DNA from: Jingyaoa shaoxingensis
GTDB taxonomy: Bacteria; Bacillota; Clostridia; Lachnospirales; Lachnospiraceae
Reading direction: 5' to 3'
DNA length: 64,000 nucleotides
Assembly: GCF_014385005.1 (NCBI RefSeq)
Contig: NZ_JACRSZ010000003.1
Span: 62,001 to 126,000, forward strand
Shown here: positions 24,555 to 33,065 of the stretch, in pieces
Numbering within the stretch: the stretch's first letter is position 1
Layout of the letters: each line of letters starts with the position of its first letter
Program-made: the position numbers and the translations under genes
Notes under the pieces: generated by a model
Databases searched by the model: none
What the model saw: the letters and a program-made list of their open reading frames with translations, nothing else
What the model was told of the DNA's origin: nothing

Positions 24555-25580
24555 ATGAGAACTTTATTTCAGATCATACAACAAGAATTTCAAAAAGAAA
24601 ACGACCTTGTGCTTGCATCCATCGTTGCTTCCTCAGGATCAACGCCAAGAGGTGCCGGTTCCCGTATGTTGGTTGGAAAAAAAGGCCGAGTTGCCGGAAC
24701 CATAGGCGGAGGTTCTGTCGAATATCGTGCAGAGCTTATGGCGCTTGATATTCTTGAAAAGAAAGAATCCTGTGAACATGAATTCCGGTTGAATCGCAAA
24801 GATGTTGAGAATATCGGTATGATTTGTGGTGGTGATGTTACCGTATTTTTCCAGTATCTGGACCATAATGACCCTATTATTATGGAACTTGCAGCAACTG
24901 CTGAGACATTATATAAAGAACGAAAAGATTTCTGGCTGATCTGTGATCTTCATGCTACATCCGGTATGAGTCTTTACAGTGCATCCTATGGATTGACTGG
25001 AAATGTTGATGTTCCTTCTTCCATCTTATCTTCCTTATCTGCAAGACCATGCCGTCATCGCAGTGAAACCTGCGACCTGTTTACAGAACAAATCGGTACA
25101 TCCGGAACTGTCTATGTATTTGGAGGCGGGCATGTTTCACAAAAGCTGGTACCAATACTTGCAAGTGTTGACTTTCACTGCATCGTTCTGGATGACCGTC
25201 CGGAATTTACAGATCCTGCTCTTTTCCCGGATGCAGCAGAGACAATCCTTTGCGATTTTGATCATCTGGATCAGAGCATTTCTATCACAGATGCTGATTA
25301 TTGTTGTGTCATGACACGAGGTCATACCTATGATACGATTGTGCAGGCACAACTTCTTGCCACACCTGCATGCTATATCGGCGTCATTGGAAGTCTCGCC
25401 AAAAGAGCTAGTGTATTTCATCGTCTCGTAGAAGAGTATGGAATCGATGAGCGAGAATTAAACCGTATTATCACGCCTGTGGGACTTAATATTAAAGCAG
25501 AAACACCTGCTGAAATCGCAATATCTATCACGGGACAAATGATTCAGGTTCGAGCTGAAAGAAAGGCTGCTATGAAATGA
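24555..25580 (+). CDS. XdhC/CoxI family Mo-hydroxylase maturation factor
   Basis: 341 residues, AGGAGGTG about 9 nt before the ATG. The N-terminal XdhC domain has VASSGSTPRGAGSRMLV and GTIGGGSVEYRA near 24-60, plus MICGGDVTVFFQ. The C-terminal Rossmann domain has YVFGGGHVSQKLVPIL and DDRPEF, then YIGVIGSLAKRA. XdhC proteins bind molybdopterin and promote its sulfuration before insertion into xanthine dehydrogenase-like enzymes. It is placed in the divergent arm opposite the hydroxylase and after the MocA and phosphatase genes, and overlaps the next gene by 4 nt. Confidence 0.93.
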   Translation: MRTLFQIIQQEFQKENDLVLASIVASSGSTPRGAGSRMLVGKKGRVAGTIGGGSVEYRAELMALDILEKKESCEHEFRLNRKDVENIGMICGGDVTVFFQYLDHNDPIIMELAATAETLYKERKDFWLICDLHATSGMSLYSASYGLTGNVDVPSSILSSLSARPCRHRSETCDLFTEQIGTSGTVYVFGGGHVSQKLVPILASVDFHCIVLDDRPEFTDPALFPDAAETILCDFDHLDQSISITDADYCCVMTRGHTYDTIVQAQLLATPACYIGVIGSLAKRASVFHRLVEEYGIDERELNRIITPVGLNIKAETPAEIAISITGQMIQVRAERKAAMK

Positions 25581-26449
25581 TGACAAAACATGTCTGCAAA
25601 ACTATTATATTCGGTGCCGGACAGATTGGGCAGATGACTGCCCGACTTCTTGGAAATTCCTATCAGATCATGTGCTTTGCCGATAATGATCCGCGCAAAC
25701 ATGGACAATTTATTGGTAATATCCCAATCTGTTCTCCATCAAAGGCCGCTGCTCTTCTTCCTGATCTGATTATTCTTGGTGTATTGGATGAAGAGCGGCG
25801 TGGTTCTATGATGCAGCAGATGGAGCACTTGGGCTATCACGGTTCATTTTGTGATTCTTCTGCACTTCGCATGTTCGATGCACGGGTTGCGGTTATGCGC
25901 CTTTTAGCCGAACAGATGCATCAACAAAATATCCCTGGAGATGTGGCAGAACTTGGTGTTTTCCAGGGTGATTTTTCTTGCCTGATCAGTACGGCCTTTC
26001 CGGATCGAAAAATACATCTTTTTGATACTTTTGAAGGCTTTTCAGAAAAAGATATTGCCGTAGAAACCTCCAGGCATCTGTCTCGCGCTAAAACAGGTGA
26101 CTTTTCTTCTACAGATGTAGACTCTGTTCTTCGCATCATGCCTGATTCATCACATGTGATCATCCATAAAGGATGGTTTCCGGATACTTTTTCCGATATT
26201 ACCGATGAAACTTTCTGTTTCGTATCATTAGATGCAGATCTCTATGCTCCAACTGCTGCTGCATTACCTCTGTTTTATGAACGTCTGTCTATCGGCGGAG
26301 TTCTCCTGATCCATGACGTATACAGTACCCAGTTTTCCGGATGTAACAAAGCTGTAGACGAATTCTGCCTGAAACACCACCTGTTTGCAGATCCTGTATG
26401 CGATCTGCATGGAAGTGCTATGATTCGGAAACACTCCATTTTCATCTAA
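25577..26449 (+). CDS. TylF-like methyltransferase with N-terminal Rossmann-like domain
   Basis: 290 residues. Residues 1-95 resemble the PglD N-terminal nucleotide-binding fold (TIIFGAGQIGQMTARLL; CFADNDPRKHG). Residues about 105-290 are TylF/MycF-type: GDVAELGVFQGDFSCLI, HLFDTFEGF, FVSLDADLYAPTAAALPLFY and GVLLIHDVYS, with the Asp residues that bind metal and substrate. TylF enzymes O-methylate sugars in antibiotics. In this neighbourhood the role is unknown, and the operon position (ATGATG overlap with xdhC) ties it to the Mo-hydroxylase genes. The domain order could also fit a sugar- or lipid-linked methyltransferase. Confidence 0.82.
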   Translation: MMTKHVCKTIIFGAGQIGQMTARLLGNSYQIMCFADNDPRKHGQFIGNIPICSPSKAAALLPDLIILGVLDEERRGSMMQQMEHLGYHGSFCDSSALRMFDARVAVMRLLAEQMHQQNIPGDVAELGVFQGDFSCLISTAFPDRKIHLFDTFEGFSEKDIAVETSRHLSRAKTGDFSSTDVDSVLRIMPDSSHVIIHKGWFPDTFSDITDETFCFVSLDADLYAPTAAALPLFYERLSIGGVLLIHDVYSTQFSGCNKAVDEFCLKHHLFADPVCDLHGSAMIRKHSIFI

Positions 26450-26473
26450 AATCTGATTGCAATTACAGGCAGA

Positions 26474-26500
26474 CTGTCCTGAAAACGTAGTTCAGGACAG
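26474..26500. terminator. Hairpin between convergent operons
   Basis: CTGTCCTGAA (26474-26483) pairs with TTCAGGACAG (26491-26500), 10 bp. An outer AATCTGA/TCAGATT pair (about 26451 and 26516) can extend the structure. There is no long T run. Confidence 0.65.
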
Positions 26501-26527
26501 CCCCCTCTTCAGAATTCAGATTGAATC

Positions 26528-27376
26528 CTATAATGTTCTCATAGCTGCTTCTACAACATGACCAACCAGTACAGAAGTTGTAACGCTTCCAACTCCGCCA
26601 GGAACTGGTGTAATGGCATCTACGATTGGCTCTACTGCTGCATAATCAACATCTCCGCATAATTTACCTTCTGCATTTACATTGATTCCTACGTCGATGA
26701 CTGTCTGTCCTTCTTTCACATACTCAGCACCTACCACGCCTGCACGTCCTGCTGCTACGATAATGATATCTGCTTCACGTGCTACTGATGGCATATCCAC
26801 AGTCTTAGTATGGCAAATGGTAACAGTTGCATTCTTCTTTACCAGCATCATAGCTGCCGGTTTACCAACTACCAGGCTTCGTCCGATGACAACCGCTTTT
26901 TTACCTGTACAGTCGATCTGATAATGATCCAGTATCTCCATACAAGCCTGTGGAGTACATGGAGGGAAACCAATCTTCTTTCCGGTAAATACACCTGACA
27001 TAGACAGGTCTGTCATACAGTCTACGTCTTTTTCAGGAGCCAGTGCATTCTCGATCACTGCCTGATTCAGATGTTTTGGTAACGGACGGAATAATAATAC
27101 GCCATGAATATGAGAATCTTTGTTTACTTTATCAATGGTTGCAAGCAGATCTTCCTGTGTAACATCTTCCGGAAGAAGGATTTTTTCACATGCAACACCA
27201 AGAGTTTCACAACGCTTTGTTGCACCCTTTTCATAAGAAATATCACTTGGATTTTCACCTACACGGATGATGCAAAGAGTAGGATTCACACCCTTTTCCT
27301 GGCATGCTGCCACATTTGCTTTGATTCTTTCGTTTAATGCTGCGGTAACTTCCTTACCTAATAACTGTTTTGCCAT
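26528..27376 (-). CDS. folD: Methylene-THF dehydrogenase / methenyl-THF cyclohydrolase
   Basis: 282 residues from the ATG at 27376 (AAAGGAG 5 nt upstream); the frame extends 19 codons further without a ribosome site. Marks are SYEKGATKRCETLGV (YxxxK catalytic pair), HGVLLFRPLPKH, DVDCMTD, FPPCTPQACMEIL, GRSLVVGKPAAMMLV (dinucleotide loop) and PVPGGVGSVTTSVLV. It interconverts 5,10-methylene- and methenyl-THF with NAD(P). It is last in the tail operon DUF3786-fchA-folD of the methyl branch. A separate cyclodeaminase next to it is typical of acetogens and purine fermenters and may make the cyclohydrolase activity less important. Confidence 0.96.
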   Translation of the reverse strand: MAKQLLGKEVTAALNERIKANVAACQEKGVNPTLCIIRVGENPSDISYEKGATKRCETLGVACEKILLPEDVTQEDLLATIDKVNKDSHIHGVLLFRPLPKHLNQAVIENALAPEKDVDCMTDLSMSGVFTGKKIGFPPCTPQACMEILDHYQIDCTGKKAVVIGRSLVVGKPAAMMLVKKNATVTICHTKTVDMPSVAREADIIIVAAGRAGVVGAEYVKEGQTVIDVGINVNAEGKLCGDVDYAAVEPIVDAITPVPGGVGSVTTSVLVGHVVEAAMRTL

Positions 27377-27443
27377 AATAGCTCCTTTCATACCTTTCCT
27401 ATGTAATTTTATAACTGTCCCGTATCTCCACACAGATATACAA

Positions 27444-28073
27444 TTATTTTAAACGGCCTAACACACTGTCAAAGATCTGATCTGCCTTCACGGTATATTC
27501 TTCCAGCATCTTGTCGCACTTTTCATTTAACTGTGCTGCCAGTTCTTTGTCTGCCATGGATTTGGTATTGATATATACATTCAGGCTGGCACCTTTTAAT
27601 GCAGCCTTTGCAAAAGCTACACCAACACCTGCATCACTGATCGCAAGCGTAGATCCCTTTGCGGCAAATTCTGCTATGATATCAATGGCTTCACAGCATT
27701 TTTCCATAATCTCCATCGGAACGGAGCAGGCATCTTTTAATACGATTGCCATTACACGTGCTTTTTCAGCCTTTTCTTCCTCTGTCTCTCTTGGCATGCC
27801 ATAAGCCTTTGAAAGTGGCTCAAATACTTCTGCATCTCTTTCGATCAGACGAAGGAAATCCTTCTGAAGTTGGTCGCATTTACCCTTCAGCTCCCACATT
27901 TCTTCTTCTACTTCTGCGTATTTTTTCTTGCCAACTGTCAGGCTGCCAACCATGTTGCCAAGGGCTGTACCAATTGCGCCAACCAGTGCAGATGCTCCAC
28001 CACCGCCCGGAACCGGTGCTTTTGATGCTAATACTTCCACAAATTCATTGCATGGTACTGTAGAAAATCCCAT
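27444..28073 (-). CDS. fchA: Methenyltetrahydrofolate cyclohydrolase / formiminotransferase-cyclodeaminase family protein
   Basis: 209 residues, usual for stand-alone FchA. APVPGGGGASALVGAIGTALG near 19-40 is the family's glycine-rich signature and LKDACSVPMEIME near 108 is also typical. It opens methenyl-THF to formyl-THF (or deaminates formimino-THF). In the acetogenic direction it links formyl-THF synthetase to FolD. GGAGG precedes the ATG. It is 15 nt after DUF3786. The formyl-THF synthetase gene itself is not in this window. Confidence 0.92.
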   Translation of the reverse strand: MGFSTVPCNEFVEVLASKAPVPGGGGASALVGAIGTALGNMVGSLTVGKKKYAEVEEEMWELKGKCDQLQKDFLRLIERDAEVFEPLSKAYGMPRETEEEKAEKARVMAIVLKDACSVPMEIMEKCCEAIDIIAEFAAKGSTLAISDAGVGVAFAKAALKGASLNVYINTKSMADKELAAQLNEKCDKMLEEYTVKADQIFDSVLGRLK

Positions 28074-28087
28074 AATTCATCCTCCAT

Positions 28088-28729
28088 TTACTGCATTTTT
28101 TTTAATGTGGTAATACTTATATCTCCTACAACTGCCAGATCATATGTCTCAAATGACAGTGGGAAATTATCTGAAAATAATATCTGTGATGACGGTGGAA
28201 ACTCATCATCACCAGCCCAGAGAATAAATCTTACAAAATGACCGTTGATAAACTCAATCTCATAAGATACATCTCCGTAAGTCAGCTTCTTCGCACCCAG
28301 GCGTTCCATAATATCTGAGAACTTATCCAGCTTAAATCCAAAACCGTAGGCAAGACGCATCAGGCATCTGCCCTGGAACTGCTGAAAATACAGGTCACCG
28401 CTTGGGAGTTCACGATAAGTCAGAAACTTACCGGTTGAGTCAGACTGTACTCCGTTCAGAAGATAACGGATAGCAAATATCTTTGCATCTACGGCATCTT
28501 CCATAATTGCAAACACATCTTCTGTCTTATCCAGACAGGTTACATTGCACTCCGGCCAACTGATCTCATATGTTCTCTGCAGCATTCTCATGGTAAAGCA
28601 CTTGCGTCCTGTATCATAAGGAATGCCGGTACGAACAGATGCTGCTTCCGGATCCATTGCCTGAAACTGTTCCAGATACTGACCGAAAGGCACCTCTTCA
28701 ATACTATTCTTCGCATAATCTAAATTCAT
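28088..28729 (-). CDS. DUF3786 protein of the Wood-Ljungdahl cluster
   Basis: 213 residues, no catalytic motif I can name. Typical family text: YDTGRKCFTMRMLQRTYEI near 38, a CLDKTED stretch, RYLLNG near 88, LYFQQFQGRCLMRLAYGFG near 113, and a final INGHFVRFILWAGDDEFPPS. DUF3786 genes are recurrent neighbours of acs/coo genes in anaerobes, so a role in corrinoid or Fe-S assembly has been suggested by context only. Soluble; no signal or membrane segments. It follows a promoter-like sequence and hairpin after acsV, heading the tail operon. Confidence 0.85.
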   Translation of the reverse strand: MNLDYAKNSIEEVPFGQYLEQFQAMDPEAASVRTGIPYDTGRKCFTMRMLQRTYEISWPECNVTCLDKTEDVFAIMEDAVDAKIFAIRYLLNGVQSDSTGKFLTYRELPSGDLYFQQFQGRCLMRLAYGFGFKLDKFSDIMERLGAKKLTYGDVSYEIEFINGHFVRFILWAGDDEFPPSSQILFSDNFPLSFETYDLAVVGDISITTLKKMQ

Positions 28730-28756
28730 TTTTTACCTCATTTACTCTTTTTGTCC

Positions 28757-28816
28757 ATTTTATCACAAAACACCAGTATAAAGCAACAGGATGTCAGACA
28801 TTTATCTGACATCCTG
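28757..28816 (-). promoter_or_regulatory. Hairpin and promoter between acsV and the DUF3786-fchA-folD operon
   Basis: A perfect 12-bp stem CAGGATGTCAGA (28787-28798) / TCTGACATCCTG (28805-28816) may end or stabilise the acs transcript. Directly after it on the minus strand come TTGCTT (28786-28781), 18 nt, TAAAAT (28762-28757). The rest of 28817-28900 holds no gene. Confidence 0.6.
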
Positions 28817-28900
28817 CAGGAAATCATTCATAATCATTCTGTACTATTTACAGTCCGCACTTATATTCCTTTCGGTTCTTCTGCTGATTTTACCAGACAC

Positions 28901-30823
28901 TTATACAATGCTTGGGAATAATGCAGAATCTGTGTGTGGCAGGAAACATGCTCCTACGAACTCATCCATATAGGCATTGATATTACTCAGTTCGATATAA
29001 GTCATGTTCTGAGCAATCTCATAAACCTTGCGCTCTGCCTCATTGGAATACAGCATTGCATATGCTCCAACCAGAGATGAGTTACCGATGTATTCATACA
29101 GTTCCAGCGGAACATCCGGGAACATACCGATACGGATGGCATTCTGCATATTAATACCACTTCCGATACCGCCTGCGACATAGACATGTTCAATCATAGA
29201 AACATCAAAATCGCAGTAGGACAGCATGGTACGGATGGCAGAGAAAATAGCACCCTTTGCACGAATAAAGCTGTCAATATCTACCTCGGTAATCTCAACA
29301 TCTTTCACAGAACCTGCTTCTTCCTGGAATGCAATTACATAAGAGCCCATACCATGTTCATCATGACGAACTCTCTTGCCTTCTCGTATGAATTTCCCCT
29401 TCGGGCTGATGATCTTACAGCGGAACAATTCTGCAATAATATCAATAATACCAGATCCACAGATACCTACCGGCTTTGTACCAGGATCCCCCACTACAGA
29501 ATAGGTTGGTTCCATGGTTTCTTCATCAATGGTGCATGCCTCAATTGCTCCATCTGTTGCACGCATACCGCAGCTGATATCTCCACCTTCAAAGGCCGGA
29601 CCTGCGGAACAGGCGCAGCTGAACATGAAGTCAGAATTTCCAAATACAATTTCTCCGTTTGTTCCCAAGTCGATGAACAGAGAAAATTCTGGCTTGTTCC
29701 ATACCATACTGACAAATGCACCTGCAGTGATATCACCACCTACATAACTTCCGATATTAGGTGCCAGAATAATATGCGCGTCCTGATTTACATTGATGCC
29801 AATATTATAAGCATAAACAGAATTTGTCTTAAAAAACGATGGTACAAATGGTTCCATACGTACCGGATCTGCAAATACACCTAACAGCAGATGATTCATG
29901 GTTGTGTTGGACGCAATACACAAACGATAAATCTGTGAATGATCCAAATGCGCCTGTCGGCACATGGTATCAATCAAAGGATTAATGGTCTCATCTATTA
30001 CTGCTTTCTGCAATTTTTCGCGTCCGCCAGGCTTTTCGGATTCAATGATACGGTTAATAACATCCGCACCATAACGAATCTGTCCATTTCCGGCAGATCC
30101 TTTGGCAAGGATCTCGCCTGTCAGCATATCGATAATAATTGCAGAGACAGTTGTAGTACCTATATCTACAGCCATACCACCTACAATTACATTTTTTTCC
30201 TTTTCAAATACGTCATAGACAAACAGGTCTTTCGCAGTCTCACGCAATACAACCTGAATCTCAAATTGACTCTTCCGCAATACAAAGGCAAGTTTATTCA
30301 GGGCTGTATAGGATATTCGAATAACATTTACTCCCGTTTGTGCACGAAGTGCACGGGTGAAACGTTCGTTATCTGGCATGGTATCATCCAGTGTCGGTTC
30401 GTTCATTTGCAAAGTAATAACTTTCATGTCATTTTTCAGTGCAATTCCTGCCTGTAAAACCTGTTCTTTTAAGTCATCAAATATTTTTATTTCGTCCGGA
30501 GAACTTAAATCAGCCACTTTCATACGGCTCTTATATGCAGAGGCGATATCCGGAACCATTACCTCTACATCTGCACATACCTTACTACAGCAGGCCAACC
30601 TCCAACCACCTGCATATTCCTCATCAGAGATATGATGAGTTTTCTTTGAATCCAGTTCGCCGCCAAGAAGACGTACCTTGCATTTTCCGCAGGCTGCATT
30701 TCCGTTACATGGGGCATCGATAGCTACGTTTGTTTTTCTCGCTACCTCAAGAAGGTTTTCACCAAGAGCAGCGAAGACGATAACGTCTTCGCTGTTCTCA
30801 AACTTAAATGTAACCTTATACAT
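28901..30823 (-). CDS. acsV: Corrinoid-protein reductive activator (AcsV/RACo-like ASKHA ATPase)
   Basis: 640 residues. The N-terminal plant-type [2Fe-2S] ferredoxin is APCNGNAACGKCKVRLLGG near 37-55 with a fourth Cys near 76. A middle linker (about 100-205) leads into an ASKHA-type ATPase (AVDIGTTTVSAIIIDMLTG near 218; SLFIDLGTNGEIVFGN near 388; YVAGGIGSGINMQNAIRIG near 567). In acetogens and methanogens such proteins use ATP to reduce inactive Co(II) corrinoid protein to Co(I). It lies immediately after acsE (3 nt), and its target should be AcsC/AcsD. GGAG about 9 nt before ATG supports the start. Confidence 0.93.
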   Translation of the reverse strand: MYKVTFKFENSEDVIVFAALGENLLEVARKTNVAIDAPCNGNAACGKCKVRLLGGELDSKKTHHISDEEYAGGWRLACCSKVCADVEVMVPDIASAYKSRMKVADLSSPDEIKIFDDLKEQVLQAGIALKNDMKVITLQMNEPTLDDTMPDNERFTRALRAQTGVNVIRISYTALNKLAFVLRKSQFEIQVVLRETAKDLFVYDVFEKEKNVIVGGMAVDIGTTTVSAIIIDMLTGEILAKGSAGNGQIRYGADVINRIIESEKPGGREKLQKAVIDETINPLIDTMCRQAHLDHSQIYRLCIASNTTMNHLLLGVFADPVRMEPFVPSFFKTNSVYAYNIGINVNQDAHIILAPNIGSYVGGDITAGAFVSMVWNKPEFSLFIDLGTNGEIVFGNSDFMFSCACSAGPAFEGGDISCGMRATDGAIEACTIDEETMEPTYSVVGDPGTKPVGICGSGIIDIIAELFRCKIISPKGKFIREGKRVRHDEHGMGSYVIAFQEEAGSVKDVEITEVDIDSFIRAKGAIFSAIRTMLSYCDFDVSMIEHVYVAGGIGSGINMQNAIRIGMFPDVPLELYEYIGNSSLVGAYAMLYSNEAERKVYEIAQNMTYIELSNINAYMDEFVGACFLPHTDSALFPSIV

Positions 30824-30826
30824 TTA

Positions 30827-31612
30827 TTAGATCTCCAGATAAGAATCTGCGTACAGAGTGTTTCCTCTGAATACATCACAGGACTTAATGGTTTCCATCA
30901 GTCTCAGGTCGTTAGGGTTAACGATTGCAGAAGTCAGACCCTGCATCATAGCCATAGCTACCAGAGCGGAGTCCATAATTGGACGGATTGTCTTTGGCAT
31001 ACCATTACTGTTGTTTGACAGACCACCTGTAGAGTTCAGACCCATATCAGACAGCATCTTGATGAATTCCAGAACCTGCATCTGTTTGTCCTGCATTCCC
31101 TTTACAACCAGGAATAACGGGTCAAACCACATATCTTCTGCTTCCATTCCATGCTCCATACCTCTTTCCAGAAGCATCTGGCAGTATCCCATACGTTCAT
31201 CATTGTCTTTTGCAATACCTTCTGCATTACACAGAGCGATACAGATTGCATCATTAGCTGCTGCAAGGTCAAGGTATTCAATACGGCTTCCTGCATCTGC
31301 GGAGTTTACAATTGGTTTTCCTTTTTCACGGTTGTATACAGAAATACCAGCTTCGATTGCAGCCATATTCGCTGTATCCAGTGCCAGAGGAACATTATCA
31401 AAGTGGCTCTGAAGTAACTGAACTGCCCACTTCATCAGATCTGGACCGTAACCTTCTGCAGGTCCGATGTTGACATCCAGATAAACTGCTCCAGCATCCA
31501 GCTGCTGTTTTGCTCTTTTCAGGATTGGTTCTTCGTCTCTTTCCAGAAAAGCTTTGTTTACAGCAGGAGCTGTAGTAGAAAGTCTTTCACCGATTGTAAT
31601 AAATTTTGCCAT
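30827..31612 (-). CDS. acsE: Methyl-THF:corrinoid/iron-sulfur protein methyltransferase
   Basis: 261 residues, as in Moorella AcsE/MeTr. A pterin-binding TIM barrel: FITIGERLSTTAP at the start, GAVYLDVNIGPAEGYG near 40, PLALDTAN near 75, KPIVNSADA near 98, and GGLSNNSNGMPKTIRP near 192, where the Asn is the conserved pterin contact. It moves the methyl group from methyl-THF to the cobalamin of AcsC/AcsD. AAGGAGG before ATG. Operon order acsD-acsC-acsE-acsV. Confidence 0.96.
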   Translation of the reverse strand: MAKFITIGERLSTTAPAVNKAFLERDEEPILKRAKQQLDAGAVYLDVNIGPAEGYGPDLMKWAVQLLQSHFDNVPLALDTANMAAIEAGISVYNREKGKPIVNSADAGSRIEYLDLAAANDAICIALCNAEGIAKDNDERMGYCQMLLERGMEHGMEAEDMWFDPLFLVVKGMQDKQMQVLEFIKMLSDMGLNSTGGLSNNSNGMPKTIRPIMDSALVAMAMMQGLTSAIVNPNDLRLMETIKSCDVFRGNTLYADSYLEI

Positions 31613-31680
31613 TTTTGTAGCCTCCTTATAGTTTAATTTTTAATAACTATTGCTATTCACTGCTCAAATGTCAAATACTC

Positions 31681-33039
31681 TTATGCTTCTCCGTTAGCCT
31701 GCATGTCTTTCAGGAATTTAACCAGTTCAACTGCTTCTCTAGGAGCAATGATAACTTCCCATCCTGGCAGTTTTGCTTCGATCTCACCCTTCAGTACTGC
31801 AACTTTTCCTGGGATGATCAGCTTACGATTCTTGATCTTGCCTTCGATATCAGCTTCTTTCCAGAATTTTTCGATGGAAGAAGAAGACAGTTTTCCAGCT
31901 GCCCATGCGGTCAGTACAGAAAGTCCGCCTGCATCACTGATGATCAGGTTTACAGGTACTCCTGAACGTTCCAGTTCTCCGGATACCAGGAAGTATGTAA
32001 GAGCGAAGTCAACTGTAGTCAGGCAGATAGAGTTCTCATCTGCACCGTTCAGAGCGTAGATACCTGGTTCTACACGCATTGGCTTCTGAGGGTCTGTGAA
32101 GATGTTCTGACGCAGACCGTACAGAGGCAGTGCTTCAGAATAAGTAATCTCCTGCATAACAACGATAGAACCGTATTTGATTGTAAATACAGCAGCAAGA
32201 GCAGCCTGCAGATGCAGATCATCTTTTGCTACTTTTACAAGGTTTACGATAGATGGGTAACCACATGTTCTGTCGCCATCTTTGATTGCAGCTTTACGAA
32301 GCTGTACAGTATTTGCAAATGTTTCTTTTACAGTAGCGCCTGTGGTATCGATTACCAGGTTCTTGTTTCCAAGTCCTTCAAGTGCTTTTACTGTGTCATA
32401 AATTTCGTTCATATCAGCCCCGCTGACACCAAGAACAACGCCTGCTTCTGTAGCAACAGCGCTCATATCAGCGTAGTTGGCTGGTGTAGCACCATTCAGA
32501 ACTGGTTTGCTGTCTTTACATACAGCCAGAGCAGCTTTTGCTACTTCTACATCTGTACATCCCAGTACCAGAGTTCTGCCAAGTGCAGCAGCTTTCTTTA
32601 CAAGTTCTACATAATCATAAGAACCTTCTGCAGAGTAATTTACATAAATCAGTTCTGCATACATTCTCTCACCGATACGGTCATAATCAACCTTCGGAAC
32701 TTCTGCAAGTTTTGCTTCAATGGTAGCTTCATCCATGCAGTTGCAAAGAGAATCTGCATATCTTGTTTTGTTAACGAATGTTTTTTCATGACGTTCCATA
32801 ACGGTCTCTCCGCCGAGAACCATTTCTTCTGCGCCAGTACCGATTTTGATGCTCTTCATTGGAGGTGCTGTAGCTTCTGATAACTGAGCCTTTGCATCCT
32901 CTGAGAAGTAAGGGCAAGCACTGATATCAGCTGCACCCTGAGCAACTTTCATACAGAAAGCCATACATGTAGGGCTTCCACATTCTTTACAGTTTTTCTT
33001 TGGTGATAATTTAAAAATATCAAGACCTTTTAATGCCAT
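31681..33039 (-). CDS. acsC: Corrinoid iron-sulfur protein, large (gamma) subunit
   Basis: 452 residues. The N-terminal 4Fe-4S motif KNCKECGSPTCMAFCMKVAQG (described by its Cys residues at about 17, 20, 25, 29) and ISACPYF match CFeSP gamma. A TIM-barrel middle and a C-terminal cobalamin-binding region (LVSGELERSGVPVNLIISDA; WAAGKLSS) follow. It carries the methylcobamide that donates methyl to AcsB. It is 26 nt after acsD with AAGGAGG. Confidence 0.96.
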   Translation of the reverse strand: MALKGLDIFKLSPKKNCKECGSPTCMAFCMKVAQGAADISACPYFSEDAKAQLSEATAPPMKSIKIGTGAEEMVLGGETVMERHEKTFVNKTRYADSLCNCMDEATIEAKLAEVPKVDYDRIGERMYAELIYVNYSAEGSYDYVELVKKAAALGRTLVLGCTDVEVAKAALAVCKDSKPVLNGATPANYADMSAVATEAGVVLGVSGADMNEIYDTVKALEGLGNKNLVIDTTGATVKETFANTVQLRKAAIKDGDRTCGYPSIVNLVKVAKDDLHLQAALAAVFTIKYGSIVVMQEITYSEALPLYGLRQNIFTDPQKPMRVEPGIYALNGADENSICLTTVDFALTYFLVSGELERSGVPVNLIISDAGGLSVLTAWAAGKLSSSSIEKFWKEADIEGKIKNRKLIIPGKVAVLKGEIEAKLPGWEVIIAPREAVELVKFLKDMQANGEA

Positions 33040-33065
33040 TGTCTTTTATCCTCCTTAAACAGTGA

